Assembly (NCBI GenBank): GCA_035412805.1
Contig: DAONVO010000013.1
Span: 1-36,987, forward strand
Direction of reading: 5' to 3'
Source of the DNA: DTU018 sp029550685
GTDB taxonomy: Bacteria; Bacillota; Syntrophomonadia; Syntrophomonadales; Syntrophomonadaceae
DNA: 36,987 nucleotides
Shown: positions 6,727 through 15,318 of the stretch, one piece after another
How the letters are laid out: every line of letters starts with the position of its first letter
How positions within the stretch are numbered: the stretch's first letter is position 1
Translations under genes and position numbers: made by a program
The notes under the pieces: model-generated
Told to the model about the DNA's origin: nothing
The model's database searches: none
What the model saw: only the letters and a program-made list of their open reading frames with translations

Positions 6727-9041
6727 TGACTTCCACTGCCGAGCATCAATTGGGTATTTTCTATAAATATCCTTGGTTTGCAGCTTTCCTATGTGTGGCC
6801 ACTGGAGCTGTTATGGCGTACTACCAGGCATGGTGGTTTGTATTGTCCATCTTATCGGTCATGCTGGGAATAGCTTTCTTAAGACCGCAACACCGCTATC
6901 TGGTTGGGTGGACAGCCTTAATAGTTCTTGCTGTTATTCTTTACTACCCGGTTTTTGTTCCGTATCCTTCAACCTTGCCTGATATTGATAACACGGTGGT
7001 GGTGGGAACAGTTGCCTCCATTCCCAAAAAAGACGATGACCGCACCCGTTTCGTTCTGTCTACCGGTGAGGATAGCCGTTATCATCGCCAGTATCAGGTA
7101 GTGTGCCGCTTTGATCTTCCCGTGCATAAGGGTGACCGGATATGGTTGACCGGGTCTCTGGAACCTCCTCATCGGGCCGGTAATCCCGGCGAATTTGACT
7201 ACCGGCAATACCTTTACCATCAGGGCATCTATTATATCCTGTCAGTGGAACAGGCCAGTGATGTGCTGAAATTAGAAAGTGCCCGTGGCTGGCAAGAACT
7301 CATAAACAGCTATCGTGACCGCATGGAAAAGGTCACCGATCAGTATTTAACTGCCCAGGAGTCCGCCATTCTCAGAGGGATGCTACTGGGAGACATTGAT
7401 GATATTGACCCCCAGTTATATGAAAAATTCCAGAATACCGGTATAGTGCATCTATTCTCAGTATCCGGGCTGCACATCGGTTTTCTGCTGTTGATGTCCG
7501 GCTGGATCAGCTCCCTGCTGGGAGCAAAACGTTCCTATAAATTAGTCATGGGAATTATTCTGCTGCTGGTCTATGGAACCCTGATATCCTGGCCGGTGCC
7601 CGTTATACGTGCTTCCATAATGGGAGGTATGGGGCTGCTGGCCTATTATTCCGGCCGTCCCCAGCAAATGCTGAACAGTCTGGGCATAGCCGGTCTGCTC
7701 ATTATACTGTTTGACCCCCATGCCTTATTCACCGTATCCTTCCAACTATCATTCCTGGCGACCTGGGGACTGCTTCATCTGTTCCCGGTTATGCGGTCTC
7801 GCCTGCCTTATTCCGGTTGGGCAGTTGATCTGATACTGGTTCCCCTTTGTGCACAGTTAGCTGTCGTTCCGGCTATCGCCTACTATTTTAATCTGCTTTC
7901 TCCCGTTTCCATTCTGGCTAATCTGCTGGTTACCTACCTATCCGGGGCCGTGGTTATGCTGGGTTTTGCGGCCCTGGTTCTGGTGATGATTGGTCCTCTG
8001 GCAGGTCTTTGTTTGTTCCCGGCTGGGTTAATTATAGAATTCATTATCCTGGCTACCCACTTTTGCAATGCTCTTCCCGGCGGGGTTTTATGGGTAGCAA
8101 CTCCAGGGATACCGGCAATAGTGCTTTATTATACAGGAGTATTGCTGCTGCTCAGCTGGCCTCTAACCAGCCCTTATTATAAACAGGTTTTCCGGGTAGG
8201 AATGGTACTGGTACTGCTTTTTCTGATAACCGTCTTTTGGCCACCAGCTTGGCAGAATCGGGGAACCATGGAGATAATATTTATTGATGTGGGCCAGGGA
8301 GATTCCATCCTTATTAAATCTCCTCACGGACACTTTATCCTGGTAGATGGAGGCGGCAGTCAGTTTTATGAAGTAGGAGAAATGAAGCTGTTGCCTTACC
8401 TGCGCCACCGGGGAATTAATCACCTGGATTTGGTAATAAACACTCATCCGGACAGCGACCATTTTTTGGGTCTAACCGAGATAATGAACCGGATAACGGT
8501 GGAGAGATTTGCCTACCCCCTGGTACTGCATGATTCTCCCGAATATGTTGAGGCTTTCCGGCTAGTCCAGCAGCATTCAGGTTCATTGTTAGGCCTGCAT
8601 GCCGGGCAGGTTTTGCAGGTGGAACCAGGGTTCCATCTGGAAGTCCTCCATCCTTCACCGGAGATTTCTAGGGTGGCGGATACCAATCATCTTTCCCTGG
8701 TACTGAAATGCCGGTATCAAAATTTCTCCGCATTGCTGATGGGGGATTTGGATAGAGAAGGTCTGGAAGAATTAGCCGCCCGGAAGTCAGGTGTCCAATG
8801 CGATTTGGTAAAAGTACCTCACCACGGCAGCCGGAATTCTCTGCGGGAGGGTTTCTATGCCGCTTGTCAGCCCCAGGTAGCGGTAATATCAGTTGGGAAC
8901 AATCAATTCGGACATCCTCATAGGGAAGTGCTTGATGAATTAACTAATCAGGGCATACAAGTTTACCGTACTGATCTGCAGGGTGCGGTACGTTGTACCA
9001 GTGATGGCAGTTGTTTTACAATTGATACTTATTTCAAATAG
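6726..9041 (+). CDS. comEC: ComEC/Rec2 DNA-uptake channel with metallo-beta-lactamase domain
   Basis: The 771-residue membrane protein has an N-terminal hydrophobic and OB-like region. A multi-helix competence domain carries the signature VSGLHIGFLLL (about residue 240). The C-terminal metallo-beta-lactamase domain begins IFIDVGQGDSILI and contains NTHPDSDHF and KVPHHGSRNS. Family knowledge: ComEC conducts single-stranded DNA into the cytoplasm, and the MBL domain is proposed to degrade the other strand. Length and domain order are normal for full-length Firmicutes ComEC. It is coupled to comEA by a one-base overlap. The holA gene that often follows comEC is absent, and a TetR gene comes next. 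Confidence 0.93.
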   Translation: MTSTAEHQLGIFYKYPWFAAFLCVATGAVMAYYQAWWFVLSILSVMLGIAFLRPQHRYLVGWTALIVLAVILYYPVFVPYPSTLPDIDNTVVVGTVASIPKKDDDRTRFVLSTGEDSRYHRQYQVVCRFDLPVHKGDRIWLTGSLEPPHRAGNPGEFDYRQYLYHQGIYYILSVEQASDVLKLESARGWQELINSYRDRMEKVTDQYLTAQESAILRGMLLGDIDDIDPQLYEKFQNTGIVHLFSVSGLHIGFLLLMSGWISSLLGAKRSYKLVMGIILLLVYGTLISWPVPVIRASIMGGMGLLAYYSGRPQQMLNSLGIAGLLIILFDPHALFTVSFQLSFLATWGLLHLFPVMRSRLPYSGWAVDLILVPLCAQLAVVPAIAYYFNLLSPVSILANLLVTYLSGAVVMLGFAALVLVMIGPLAGLCLFPAGLIIEFIILATHFCNALPGGVLWVATPGIPAIVLYYTGVLLLLSWPLTSPYYKQVFRVGMVLVLLFLITVFWPPAWQNRGTMEIIFIDVGQGDSILIKSPHGHFILVDGGGSQFYEVGEMKLLPYLRHRGINHLDLVINTHPDSDHFLGLTEIMNRITVERFAYPLVLHDSPEYVEAFRLVQQHSGSLLGLHAGQVLQVEPGFHLEVLHPSPEISRVADTNHLSLVLKCRYQNFSALLMGDLDREGLEELAARKSGVQCDLVKVPHHGSRNSLREGFYAACQPQVAVISVGNNQFGHPHREVLDELTNQGIQVYRTDLQGAVRCTSDGSCFTIDTYFK

Positions 9042-9069
9042 ATCAAAAATTACTACAACTAAATATTTA

Positions 9070-9077
9070 TTTCGAAA
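9070..9077. promoter_or_regulatory. TTTCGAAA palindrome upstream of the TetR gene
   Basis: The core TTTCGAAA sits in the wider perfect 10-bp palindrome ATTTCGAAAT at 9069-9078, about 90 bases before the TetR start. TetR regulators commonly bind such dyads in front of their own gene. The copy at 5991 would link it to the acyl-CoA oxidation pair. Confidence 0.3.
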
Positions 9078-9162
9078 TTAGAAGGAAAATATCTTTTTAT
9101 ATCGAACGTATGTGATACAAAAAGCATTTTTCCACCATTATGATATAGCAGGAAGCGATAAA

Positions 9163-9747
9163 ATGCCTAAGATCATAGATCACGATGAATACCGGAAACA
9201 TTTACTGCAAAAGTACTTTGAATTATTCTCCCATAAAGGCTATCTGGATGTGACTATGCGGCAGCTTGCCGCAGAATTGGGAGTATCCACTGGTACTCTG
9301 TACCATTACTTTCCCTCCAAGAAGGACCTGCTGGAACAAATGTTTCACATGGCCAGCCGCCGTGATTCCTCAGCGGTTCTGGATCAAATCCAGGACGATG
9401 ACTCTCTTGCGCACCGCCTTCAAGTATTTGTGGATTATGTCCGGGACAATGAAAAATACTTCCAGGACATAGTACTGTTGTCCATTGATTTTTACCGGTT
9501 TAGTGATTCCCAAGAGTTTTTTACGGTTATGACGGAAGCAGACCGCTATTATGGAAATACATTTGTGGAAGGACTGCAGTTGGAGCCTGAACTAGCCCTG
9601 GTGGCCAACATTTTTCTCAATGGACTGGTTTATCACCGTCTGGTCTTTCCGGAAACCGTGCCCTTTGATGAACTGGCCCACCACTTTCAGGAAATGTTCG
9701 TAAGCTATGTTAAGGCTCGCCATGAAGGTGGTGATAACTCCCCATAG
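9163..9747 (+). CDS. TetR-family transcriptional regulator, probable fatty-acid-metabolism regulator
   Basis: The 194-residue protein has the N-terminal TetR helix-turn-helix, TMRQLAAELGVSTGTLYHYF (about residues 29-48) followed by PSKKDLLEQMF. The C-terminal part is a helical ligand domain without a specific signature. I chose ATG 9163 (AGGAAG about 7 bases upstream) over the GTG at 9112, which adds 17 residues unlike the family. It lies directly before the acyl-CoA synthetase gene, in a layout typical of regulators that sense acyl-CoA and repress fatty-acid activation or oxidation genes. The ligand and targets are inferred. Confidence 0.85.
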   Translation: MPKIIDHDEYRKHLLQKYFELFSHKGYLDVTMRQLAAELGVSTGTLYHYFPSKKDLLEQMFHMASRRDSSAVLDQIQDDDSLAHRLQVFVDYVRDNEKYFQDIVLLSIDFYRFSDSQEFFTVMTEADRYYGNTFVEGLQLEPELALVANIFLNGLVYHRLVFPETVPFDELAHHFQEMFVSYVKARHEGGDNSP

Positions 9748-9786
9748 GTGCCAGTAAATATTAAGGAAGGGAAAGGAGATGGTTTT

Positions 9787-11625
9787 GTGGAGAAGACCTT
9801 ACAGGAATATGAAAAAGAATTCGAAGAATTTCTGGCCAGAGAAAGACACCTTGCTTTAATGATCAGGAGCCGCGTAGCCAAATATGGTGACAGCAAAATT
9901 GCCGTACGCCATAAGCCTCATGATGAGTGGATTGCCTATACCTGGGCTCAGTTTGGGGATATGATTGACTCAACTGCCAAAGGGCTTTTGGCTGCCGGGG
10001 TTAAAGAAAATGATTTTGTGGGCATTTTCGCTAATAACTCGGTTTGGTGGGCGGTAGCTGACTATGCGTCCTATATGATTAGGGCAGCCTCAGTGCCCAT
10101 TTATGGCACCAACTCGGCCAAGGAAGCTGAGTACATTATCAACCATGCAGAGATCAGGATACTGTTTGTCGGGAACCAGGATCAGTACGATAAAGCCATG
10201 ACTATTCTGGGAGTTTCTCCCTATTTGGAGATGGTTATCGCCTTTGACCCTGCCATCAAGATTACTCCCAGTGACAAGGTAATGTACCTGGATGATTTCA
10301 TGAACATGGGACGCCAGGCCGGCCAGGAGAAAGCTCTGGAAGAAAGAATTTCTCGTCTGGACTCTGATGACTTGGCTACCCTGATTTACACCTCGGGAAC
10401 GACTGGAACACCTAAAGGTGTTATGCTTACCCACAAGAACTGGTTTGCTATGCTGTTTGGCACTGGTTATCATATTAAACCTGAGGAAACTGATGTTAAT
10501 CTGGCTCTCATACCCCTTTCCCATGTTTTCGAACGCGCCTGGAGCTACTTTATTTTGATGAACAATGCCCAGGTGGATTACTGTCATGACCATAAACGGA
10601 TGATGGAGTTTCTAGTGGAATCCAGACCCCACTTCATGTGCAGCGTACCCCGCCTGTGGGAGAAAGTTCACGCAACCCTGGTAGAAAACATTAATAATTC
10701 CAGCCCCATGAAACAAAAGCTATTTTGGTGGTCCCTCAAAACAGGTGGACAGGTGGAACAGTATAAGAAAAAGCACCAACCTATTCCCTTGGGACTTAGC
10801 CTTAAGTATAAGCTGGCGGACAAAGCTGTTCTCTCCAAAATAAGGGCGGTATTTGGAGGACGTACCAAGGTATACAATTGCGGAGGCTCAGCTTTCTCCG
10901 GGGAAATATCCGAGTTTTTCTATAATGCCGGGGTTTACCTGCTGCAAGGCTATGGTTTAACCGAGTGCTTTGTCATCTGTGTATCTAACCCGGAAAGAAA
11001 TAAATTCGGTACCTGTGGGCCGGTAGTACCTTTGATGCAGGTGCGCATATCTGAGGAAGGCGAGATTCAGGCCAAGGGCCCCAGCATGATGCAGGGCTAC
11101 TACAAACAGCCGGAATTAACCGCGGAGATGTTTACGGAAGACGGCTGGATAAAAACCGGTGACAAAGGCTACATTGATGAAGATGGCTTTATAGTCATTA
11201 CCGACCGCATCAAGGATATGTTTAAGACTTCGGGCGGCAAGTATATAGCTCCGCAGATGATTGAAACCCTGCTCAAAGAAGACTTCTTTATCGAGAATGC
11301 TGCGGCTGTAGGGGATGGGCAAAAGTATGTGGCAGCATTAATAGTACCATCCTTTGAGGCGCTGGAACCCTGGGCACAGAAAAACGGAATTACTTATTCC
11401 AGCCGTGAAGAACTGGTGAAACATCCCGCTGTGGTTAAACTGTATCAGGAACGGGTGGAAAAACAGACCAAAGACCTGGGACAGGTGGAAAAACCCAAGA
11501 AATTTGCTCTTCTGCCGGTGGAGTTTACCCAGGAAACCGGCGAATTAACTCCCACTTCCAAGATCAAACGTAAAGTGATAGCTGAAAAATATAAAGATGT
11601 GATTGATTCTTTGTTTGTGGATTAG
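9787..11625 (+). CDS. Long-chain fatty acid--CoA ligase (AMP-forming)
   Basis: The 612-residue adenylate-forming enzyme activates a fatty acid with ATP and CoA. Motifs are YTSGTTGTPKGVMLTHKN (P-loop, about residues 201-218), QGYGLTEC (A5 motif), GDKGYIDEDGFIVITDRIKD (hinge) and KTSGGKYIAP near the C-terminal domain. The general plan matches the long-chain FadD15-like group that begins with an acidic helical segment. I chose GTG 9787 because AAAGGAGATG lies six bases upstream; the open frame from 9748 has no ribosome site. The TetR stop lies 40 bases upstream, so the two are probably co-transcribed. It would feed the beta-oxidation enzymes encoded at 3300-5850. Confidence 0.9.
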   Translation: MEKTLQEYEKEFEEFLARERHLALMIRSRVAKYGDSKIAVRHKPHDEWIAYTWAQFGDMIDSTAKGLLAAGVKENDFVGIFANNSVWWAVADYASYMIRAASVPIYGTNSAKEAEYIINHAEIRILFVGNQDQYDKAMTILGVSPYLEMVIAFDPAIKITPSDKVMYLDDFMNMGRQAGQEKALEERISRLDSDDLATLIYTSGTTGTPKGVMLTHKNWFAMLFGTGYHIKPEETDVNLALIPLSHVFERAWSYFILMNNAQVDYCHDHKRMMEFLVESRPHFMCSVPRLWEKVHATLVENINNSSPMKQKLFWWSLKTGGQVEQYKKKHQPIPLGLSLKYKLADKAVLSKIRAVFGGRTKVYNCGGSAFSGEISEFFYNAGVYLLQGYGLTECFVICVSNPERNKFGTCGPVVPLMQVRISEEGEIQAKGPSMMQGYYKQPELTAEMFTEDGWIKTGDKGYIDEDGFIVITDRIKDMFKTSGGKYIAPQMIETLLKEDFFIENAAAVGDGQKYVAALIVPSFEALEPWAQKNGITYSSREELVKHPAVVKLYQERVEKQTKDLGQVEKPKKFALLPVEFTQETGELTPTSKIKRKVIAEKYKDVIDSLFVD

Positions 11626-11652
11626 ACCCTCCTATCAACACTTCTCCCTATC

Positions 11653-11690
11653 AGAATCCGGGATTTGGCCAAGGCCAAACCCCGGATTCT
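11653..11690 (+). terminator. Long hairpin terminator after the acyl-CoA synthetase gene
   Basis: AGAATCCGGG-a-TTTGGCC-AA-GGCCAAA-c-CCCGGATTCT forms a 17-bp stem with one mismatch and a two-base apex, 27 bases after the stop. The tail AACATTTTCC is only partly T-rich. The symmetry means it could act on both strands. Confidence 0.75.
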
Positions 11691-11751
11691 AACATTTTCC
11701 TTCCCCCCATAATATTTCCCGTGTGGTTTTCATAAGCCTGGAGGAGGGGGG

Positions 11752-11772
11752 ATGTTTTATTCGTCCGGTTAA
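11752..11772 (+). CDS. Possible six-codon leader peptide before the MATE gene
   Basis: The best Shine-Dalgarno of this region, GGAGGAGGGGGG, abuts an ATG at 11752 that encodes MFYSSG and stops at 11770-11772. The MATE ATG follows two bases later at 11774. The mini-ORF may deliver ribosomes to the MATE start by re-initiation. It could equally be an accident of a misplaced ribosome site. Confidence 0.3.
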   Translation: MFYSSG

Positions 11773-11773
11773 T

Positions 11774-13174
11774 ATGCTGCAGGATAGTGTGGCCAGACTG
11801 CTTTTCAGGCTGTCACTGCCGGTCACTGCCGGAATGTTGCTCTATTCATTGTTCAGTTTAATTGATACTGTTTTTGTTGCTAAGCTGGGCGCCCTGCCCT
11901 ATGCTGCCTTGACCCTGGTTATACCATTACAGATATTGCTTATTTCTGTTTCTTCTGCCACCGGAGCCGGTCTTACCTCCCTCGTCGGCAGAACCCTGGG
12001 TCGTGGCGATGTCCGACTGGCGGATAATGTGGCCTGGCATGGCATTGTTATTAGCTTAATATATGGAGTGCTGGCGATAGGAATCGGGTTATACTATATC
12101 GATTCCTTGCTGATCACTTTTGGTTGTACTCCCGACACTTTTGCCCTCAGCAGAGAATACCTGCAAATCGTGCTATGGGGCTCCATGTTCACCTTCCTGC
12201 CCATGACCCTGGGCAATATAATTCAGGGGGAAGGCAACACCTTTTTGCCCATGGTCATATCATTATTAGGTATCACTCTGAATGTGCTTTTCGATCCCAT
12301 ATTTATATTTGGCTGGGCCGCTATCCCGCCTCTGGGACTGAATGGAGCAGCTATTGCCACTGTGCTTGCCCAGGTGATTATTACGGTAGTAATTATTGTT
12401 ATGGTAAGACGCAGAAAATCCTTCTTAACTTGGTCGTGGGCTCATTTTCGTCCCAGTTTTAAGGTGATTATTGACATTTACCGGGTGGGATTTCCCACCA
12501 TGGTAATGGAAGTGGTATCGGTAGCAGTTTTGGCGGTAATTAACCGCACCCTGGCTGGCTATAGTTATACTGCTGTAGCTGCCCTGGGCATCTTTTTGAG
12601 AGTCAGATCCCTAGCCTATATGCCGGTACATGGTCTGGCTCAGGGAACCATGCCCATTGCGGCTTTTGCCTATGGTGCACGCTTATACGACCGGGTTAAG
12701 GAGACCATTATTAAATCCTCTGCTCTAGCCTTTCTCTTTATGGGGATCGCCTGGCTGATCCTGCAGTATCAACCGGAATGGGTAATGCAATTCTTTTCCC
12801 AGGATCCTATGCTTACCGTTTTAGGTGTTACCTGTATGCAGATGGCTACTCTATTCTTGCCTTTCATGGGACCGCTGGTAATACTCTATACGGTTTTGCA
12901 AGCTCTGGGCAAAGGGTTTTCGGCTATGTGGCTGTCCTTGAGCCGGCAGGTGGGTTTTTTCCTGCCCCTGTTATTAATCTTGCCTCGTTATTACAGCTTA
13001 AATGGAGTTTGGTTGGCTTTTTCTTTCTCAGAAATGTTAACCGCAGTCCTGGCCTTGATATTCCTGATCAGGCTGTGGCGGGACCTGCAGGTACGCAATA
13101 AATTGGCCATAGTAATGCTGCTGCGGCGCGGCTATCTGCTGCAGCGGCTTAAAGCTTGGCTAAAATGGAAATAG
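11774..13174 (+). CDS. MATE-family multidrug/metabolite efflux transporter
   Basis: The product of about 466 residues has some twelve hydrophobic helices in two homologous halves, each opening with MATE-like sequence (LSLPVTAGMLLYSLFSLIDTVFVAKLG near the N-terminus; YRVGFPTMVMEVVSVAVLAVINRTLAG near the middle). MATE proteins export cationic drugs or metabolites using Na+ or H+ gradients; the substrate here is unknown. The frame is open from GTG 11723. I prefer ATG 11774, which follows directly on the stop of a possible leader peptide. It converges with the MBL-fold gene, with only four bases between the two stops. Confidence 0.85.
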   Translation: MLQDSVARLLFRLSLPVTAGMLLYSLFSLIDTVFVAKLGALPYAALTLVIPLQILLISVSSATGAGLTSLVGRTLGRGDVRLADNVAWHGIVISLIYGVLAIGIGLYYIDSLLITFGCTPDTFALSREYLQIVLWGSMFTFLPMTLGNIIQGEGNTFLPMVISLLGITLNVLFDPIFIFGWAAIPPLGLNGAAIATVLAQVIITVVIIVMVRRRKSFLTWSWAHFRPSFKVIIDIYRVGFPTMVMEVVSVAVLAVINRTLAGYSYTAVAALGIFLRVRSLAYMPVHGLAQGTMPIAAFAYGARLYDRVKETIIKSSALAFLFMGIAWLILQYQPEWVMQFFSQDPMLTVLGVTCMQMATLFLPFMGPLVILYTVLQALGKGFSAMWLSLSRQVGFFLPLLLILPRYYSLNGVWLAFSFSEMLTAVLALIFLIRLWRDLQVRNKLAIVMLLRRGYLLQRLKAWLKWK

Positions 13175-13178
13175 ATTA

Positions 13179-14072
13179 CTACCCTTTGAAGAAGTAGAGA
13201 CGGCCGTTCTCTACCTGCATGGTCAGGTTTTCCCGCTGCTGCAGGTAGCTTAACATGGCAGCCAAGGTGGAGGCCAGGAAATAGTACTCCAGTATATCCG
13301 GGTTTAAATCATCCAATATAATGATTTCCTCCAGGAGTTCCTCCCGGCTTTTCGGCTGATCCAGCAAATCCATGATCATAGCCAGATATTTATGCAGATT
13401 GGAACGGTTTTCCTCAGCCAGTTTAAGCATTTGCTCCTGATTTAAAATGTCAGGGCCATGGCCCAGAATAAAGTAATCAGCATCGATTTGCTCTACAACG
13501 TCATATGTCTTCAGCTGGGCACCAATATCATATAGAAAAGGAAAAGAATACTTATATAAGTTATCCTGACTGAACAGGCTGTCACCCAGAAAACAAACCC
13601 TGTCTCTGGTTATCAGCCCGCATTGGCCGGGAGCATGCCCGGGGAGTTCAACTATGGTGAACTTTTCTTCGTGGATGCGCGTAATGCCTTCGGTTACTTC
13701 CTCCTCGGGAAAGGCGGGTTTAAAGTTGAGAGAGCGCGACACACCAGCGGGCGGTTGTCCTCCATATATGAATTGCGCCAGGAGGAAAGGCTGATTAAGA
13801 TATGCTCTAGTGTCTTTATGGGCCATTAACCTGCAACCAGGAAATTGCTGACGGATGAAAGCATGTCCGCCGCTGTGGTCGTGGTGGCTGTGGGTGAGAA
13901 ACAGGTATTTGGCACTAAGATCCAAGTCCTGCAGAGTATCACATATACGGCGTGCCTGTTGATTGTCATTGCCGGAGTCCACCAGCAAAGCATAGCGGTC
14001 TTTGAACTGAAATACACCTATATTTGTTGGAGCTGGTATGAAGAAGGTATTACCATTAACCCGGGTAAGCAC
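13179..14072 (-). CDS. Metallo-beta-lactamase-fold hydrolase with C-terminal helical domain
   Basis: The 297-residue protein has the metal motif THSHHDHSGGH (His61, His63, Asp65, His66), then PGHAPGQCGL, FLGDSLF and LGHGPD, which supply the remaining ligands of a binuclear metal site. The last 90 residues (about 205-297) are helical and resemble the winged-helix tail of the LACTB2/glyoxalase-II-like group. The likely activity is hydrolysis of a thioester or phosphoester, with unknown substrate. It runs convergent to the MATE gene and divergent from the DUF3842 gene, with 180 bp of promoter space at 14073-14252 in which no clear site was recognised. Confidence 0.8.
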   Translation of the reverse strand: MLTRVNGNTFFIPAPTNIGVFQFKDRYALLVDSGNDNQQARRICDTLQDLDLSAKYLFLTHSHHDHSGGHAFIRQQFPGCRLMAHKDTRAYLNQPFLLAQFIYGGQPPAGVSRSLNFKPAFPEEEVTEGITRIHEEKFTIVELPGHAPGQCGLITRDRVCFLGDSLFSQDNLYKYSFPFLYDIGAQLKTYDVVEQIDADYFILGHGPDILNQEQMLKLAEENRSNLHKYLAMIMDLLDQPKSREELLEEIIILDDLNPDILEYYFLASTLAAMLSYLQQRENLTMQVENGRLYFFKG

Positions 14073-14252
14073 AGTAACGACTTCCTTTCTGTTGCCTTAG
14101 ACCTTTGGACCTTTTTCACTTTAACTCAACCTGACCTCCATCGCAAGCCTGGGTTATGTCAGACTAACTGGTATAATTTTTGGAAATTAGTAATCAGAAT
14201 GGTTGGAATTATGGTATTATAGTCCCAAAGTAGACAGACCATGGGGGAAAGC

Positions 14253-14681
14253 ATGAAAATTGCAGTAATTGATGGACAGGGTGGAGGAATTGGCCGGTTG
14301 ATTGTTGAGCAACTGCGTCGAGCTTTGGGAAATAACTGTACTATTCTGGCCTTGGGAACCAATGCTTTGGCCGCTTCAGTAATGCTGAAGGCGGGAGCTA
14401 ATGAAGGAGCCAGCGGAGAAAATGCTATAGTGTTTTCCAGTTCCAAGGTGGATATTATTACTGGATCAGTGGCTATCCTGGCTGCTAATTCCTATTCAGG
14501 TGAGTTAACGCCCCGTATGGCAGAAGCTATAGCTAGTTCTGATGCGATAAAAGTGTTGATTCCCCTTAATCGCTGTGGGATAGAAATATGCGGCATAATT
14601 GATGAACCGCTGCCCTGGCAGGTGGAAAACTTGGTGGAGCGCGTACGTTATTGGTATCAAAAAAGACTGACGCAAGAGTGA
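14253..14681 (+). CDS. DUF3842-family protein
   Basis: The 142-residue product starts MKIAVIDGQGGGIGRLIVEQ, a glycine-rich nucleotide-binding-like opening typical of the DUF3842 family found in anaerobic Firmicutes. Its function is unknown. The rest contains TILALGTNALAASVMLKAGA and ends with a CGIEICGIIDEPLPWQV stretch. I chose ATG 14253 with GGGGGAAAG just upstream; the in-frame ATG 14241 is less well placed. It lies 19 bases before the FmdE-like gene and heads the nickel module, so a role in metal handling or cofactor chemistry is a guess from context. Confidence 0.7.
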   Translation: MKIAVIDGQGGGIGRLIVEQLRRALGNNCTILALGTNALAASVMLKAGANEGASGENAIVFSSSKVDIITGSVAILAANSYSGELTPRMAEAIASSDAIKVLIPLNRCGIEICGIIDEPLPWQVENLVERVRYWYQKRLTQE

Positions 14682-14700
14682 GAAAGGGTGAATTCAAGTT

Positions 14701-15318
14701 ATGTGTAAAGATATGAGCCCTCTGGAGAAAGCCATACAGTTTCATGGCCATATTTGTCCGGGACTGCTGATGGGAGTTAGGGCGGCGGAGATTGCCTTGA
14801 ATTACTTGCAGTTTGATTCAGATCAGGATGAGGAATTAGGAGCTATAGTAGAAAGTGATACCTGCGGAGTGGATGCGATCCAGGCTATTTTGGGCTGTAC
14901 TTTTGGAAAAGGCAATTTATATTTTAAAGACTATGGGAAAATGGTCTACACTGTTTTCAACCGCCAGAATGGGCGTGCGATCCGCATAGCTCAGAAATAT
15001 GACGCTCTGGAGCATCCCATTATGGAGCGCTATAGACATTTAAAGGGTCGGGAGTTGCTTGCTCCCGAAGAGGAAATTGAGTTGGAGGATGTTCTGGCCC
15101 AGGTGTTTGAATGGATAATGAGTCAGCCTACAGAACGGCTTTTTCATTGGCGGGAAGTAGAGATGCCCCAGCTTAACAAGGCCAGGATATTAAAAAGCAT
15201 CCAGTGTCACAATTGCGGTGAAGGGGTTATGCAGACTCACGCGATTTTGACTGAGGAGGGTCTGCTCTGCCCGGAATGCCACCTGAACTGGAGAGGTGAT
15301 AACCATGTGCGAGGCTAA
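14701..15318 (+). CDS. FmdE-family protein with C-terminal zinc ribbon
   Basis: The 205-residue protein has the FmdE signature IQFHGHICPGLLMGVRAAEIAL (about residues 12-33) and ESDTCGVDAIQAILGCTFGKGNL (about 56-78). It ends with a CHNCGEG...CPECH zinc ribbon. FmdE was named after an accessory subunit of formylmethanofuran dehydrogenase. In bacteria these stand-alone relatives have no settled function but often sit near metal or molybdenum enzymes. The conserved His and Cys residues suggest metal binding. Its 3' end overlaps the CooT-fusion gene by 14 bases, so the two are co-translated. No methanofuran pathway is visible, so the original function is unlikely. Confidence 0.78.
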   Translation: MCKDMSPLEKAIQFHGHICPGLLMGVRAAEIALNYLQFDSDQDEELGAIVESDTCGVDAIQAILGCTFGKGNLYFKDYGKMVYTVFNRQNGRAIRIAQKYDALEHPIMERYRHLKGRELLAPEEEIELEDVLAQVFEWIMSQPTERLFHWREVEMPQLNKARILKSIQCHNCGEGVMQTHAILTEEGLLCPECHLNWRGDNHVRG

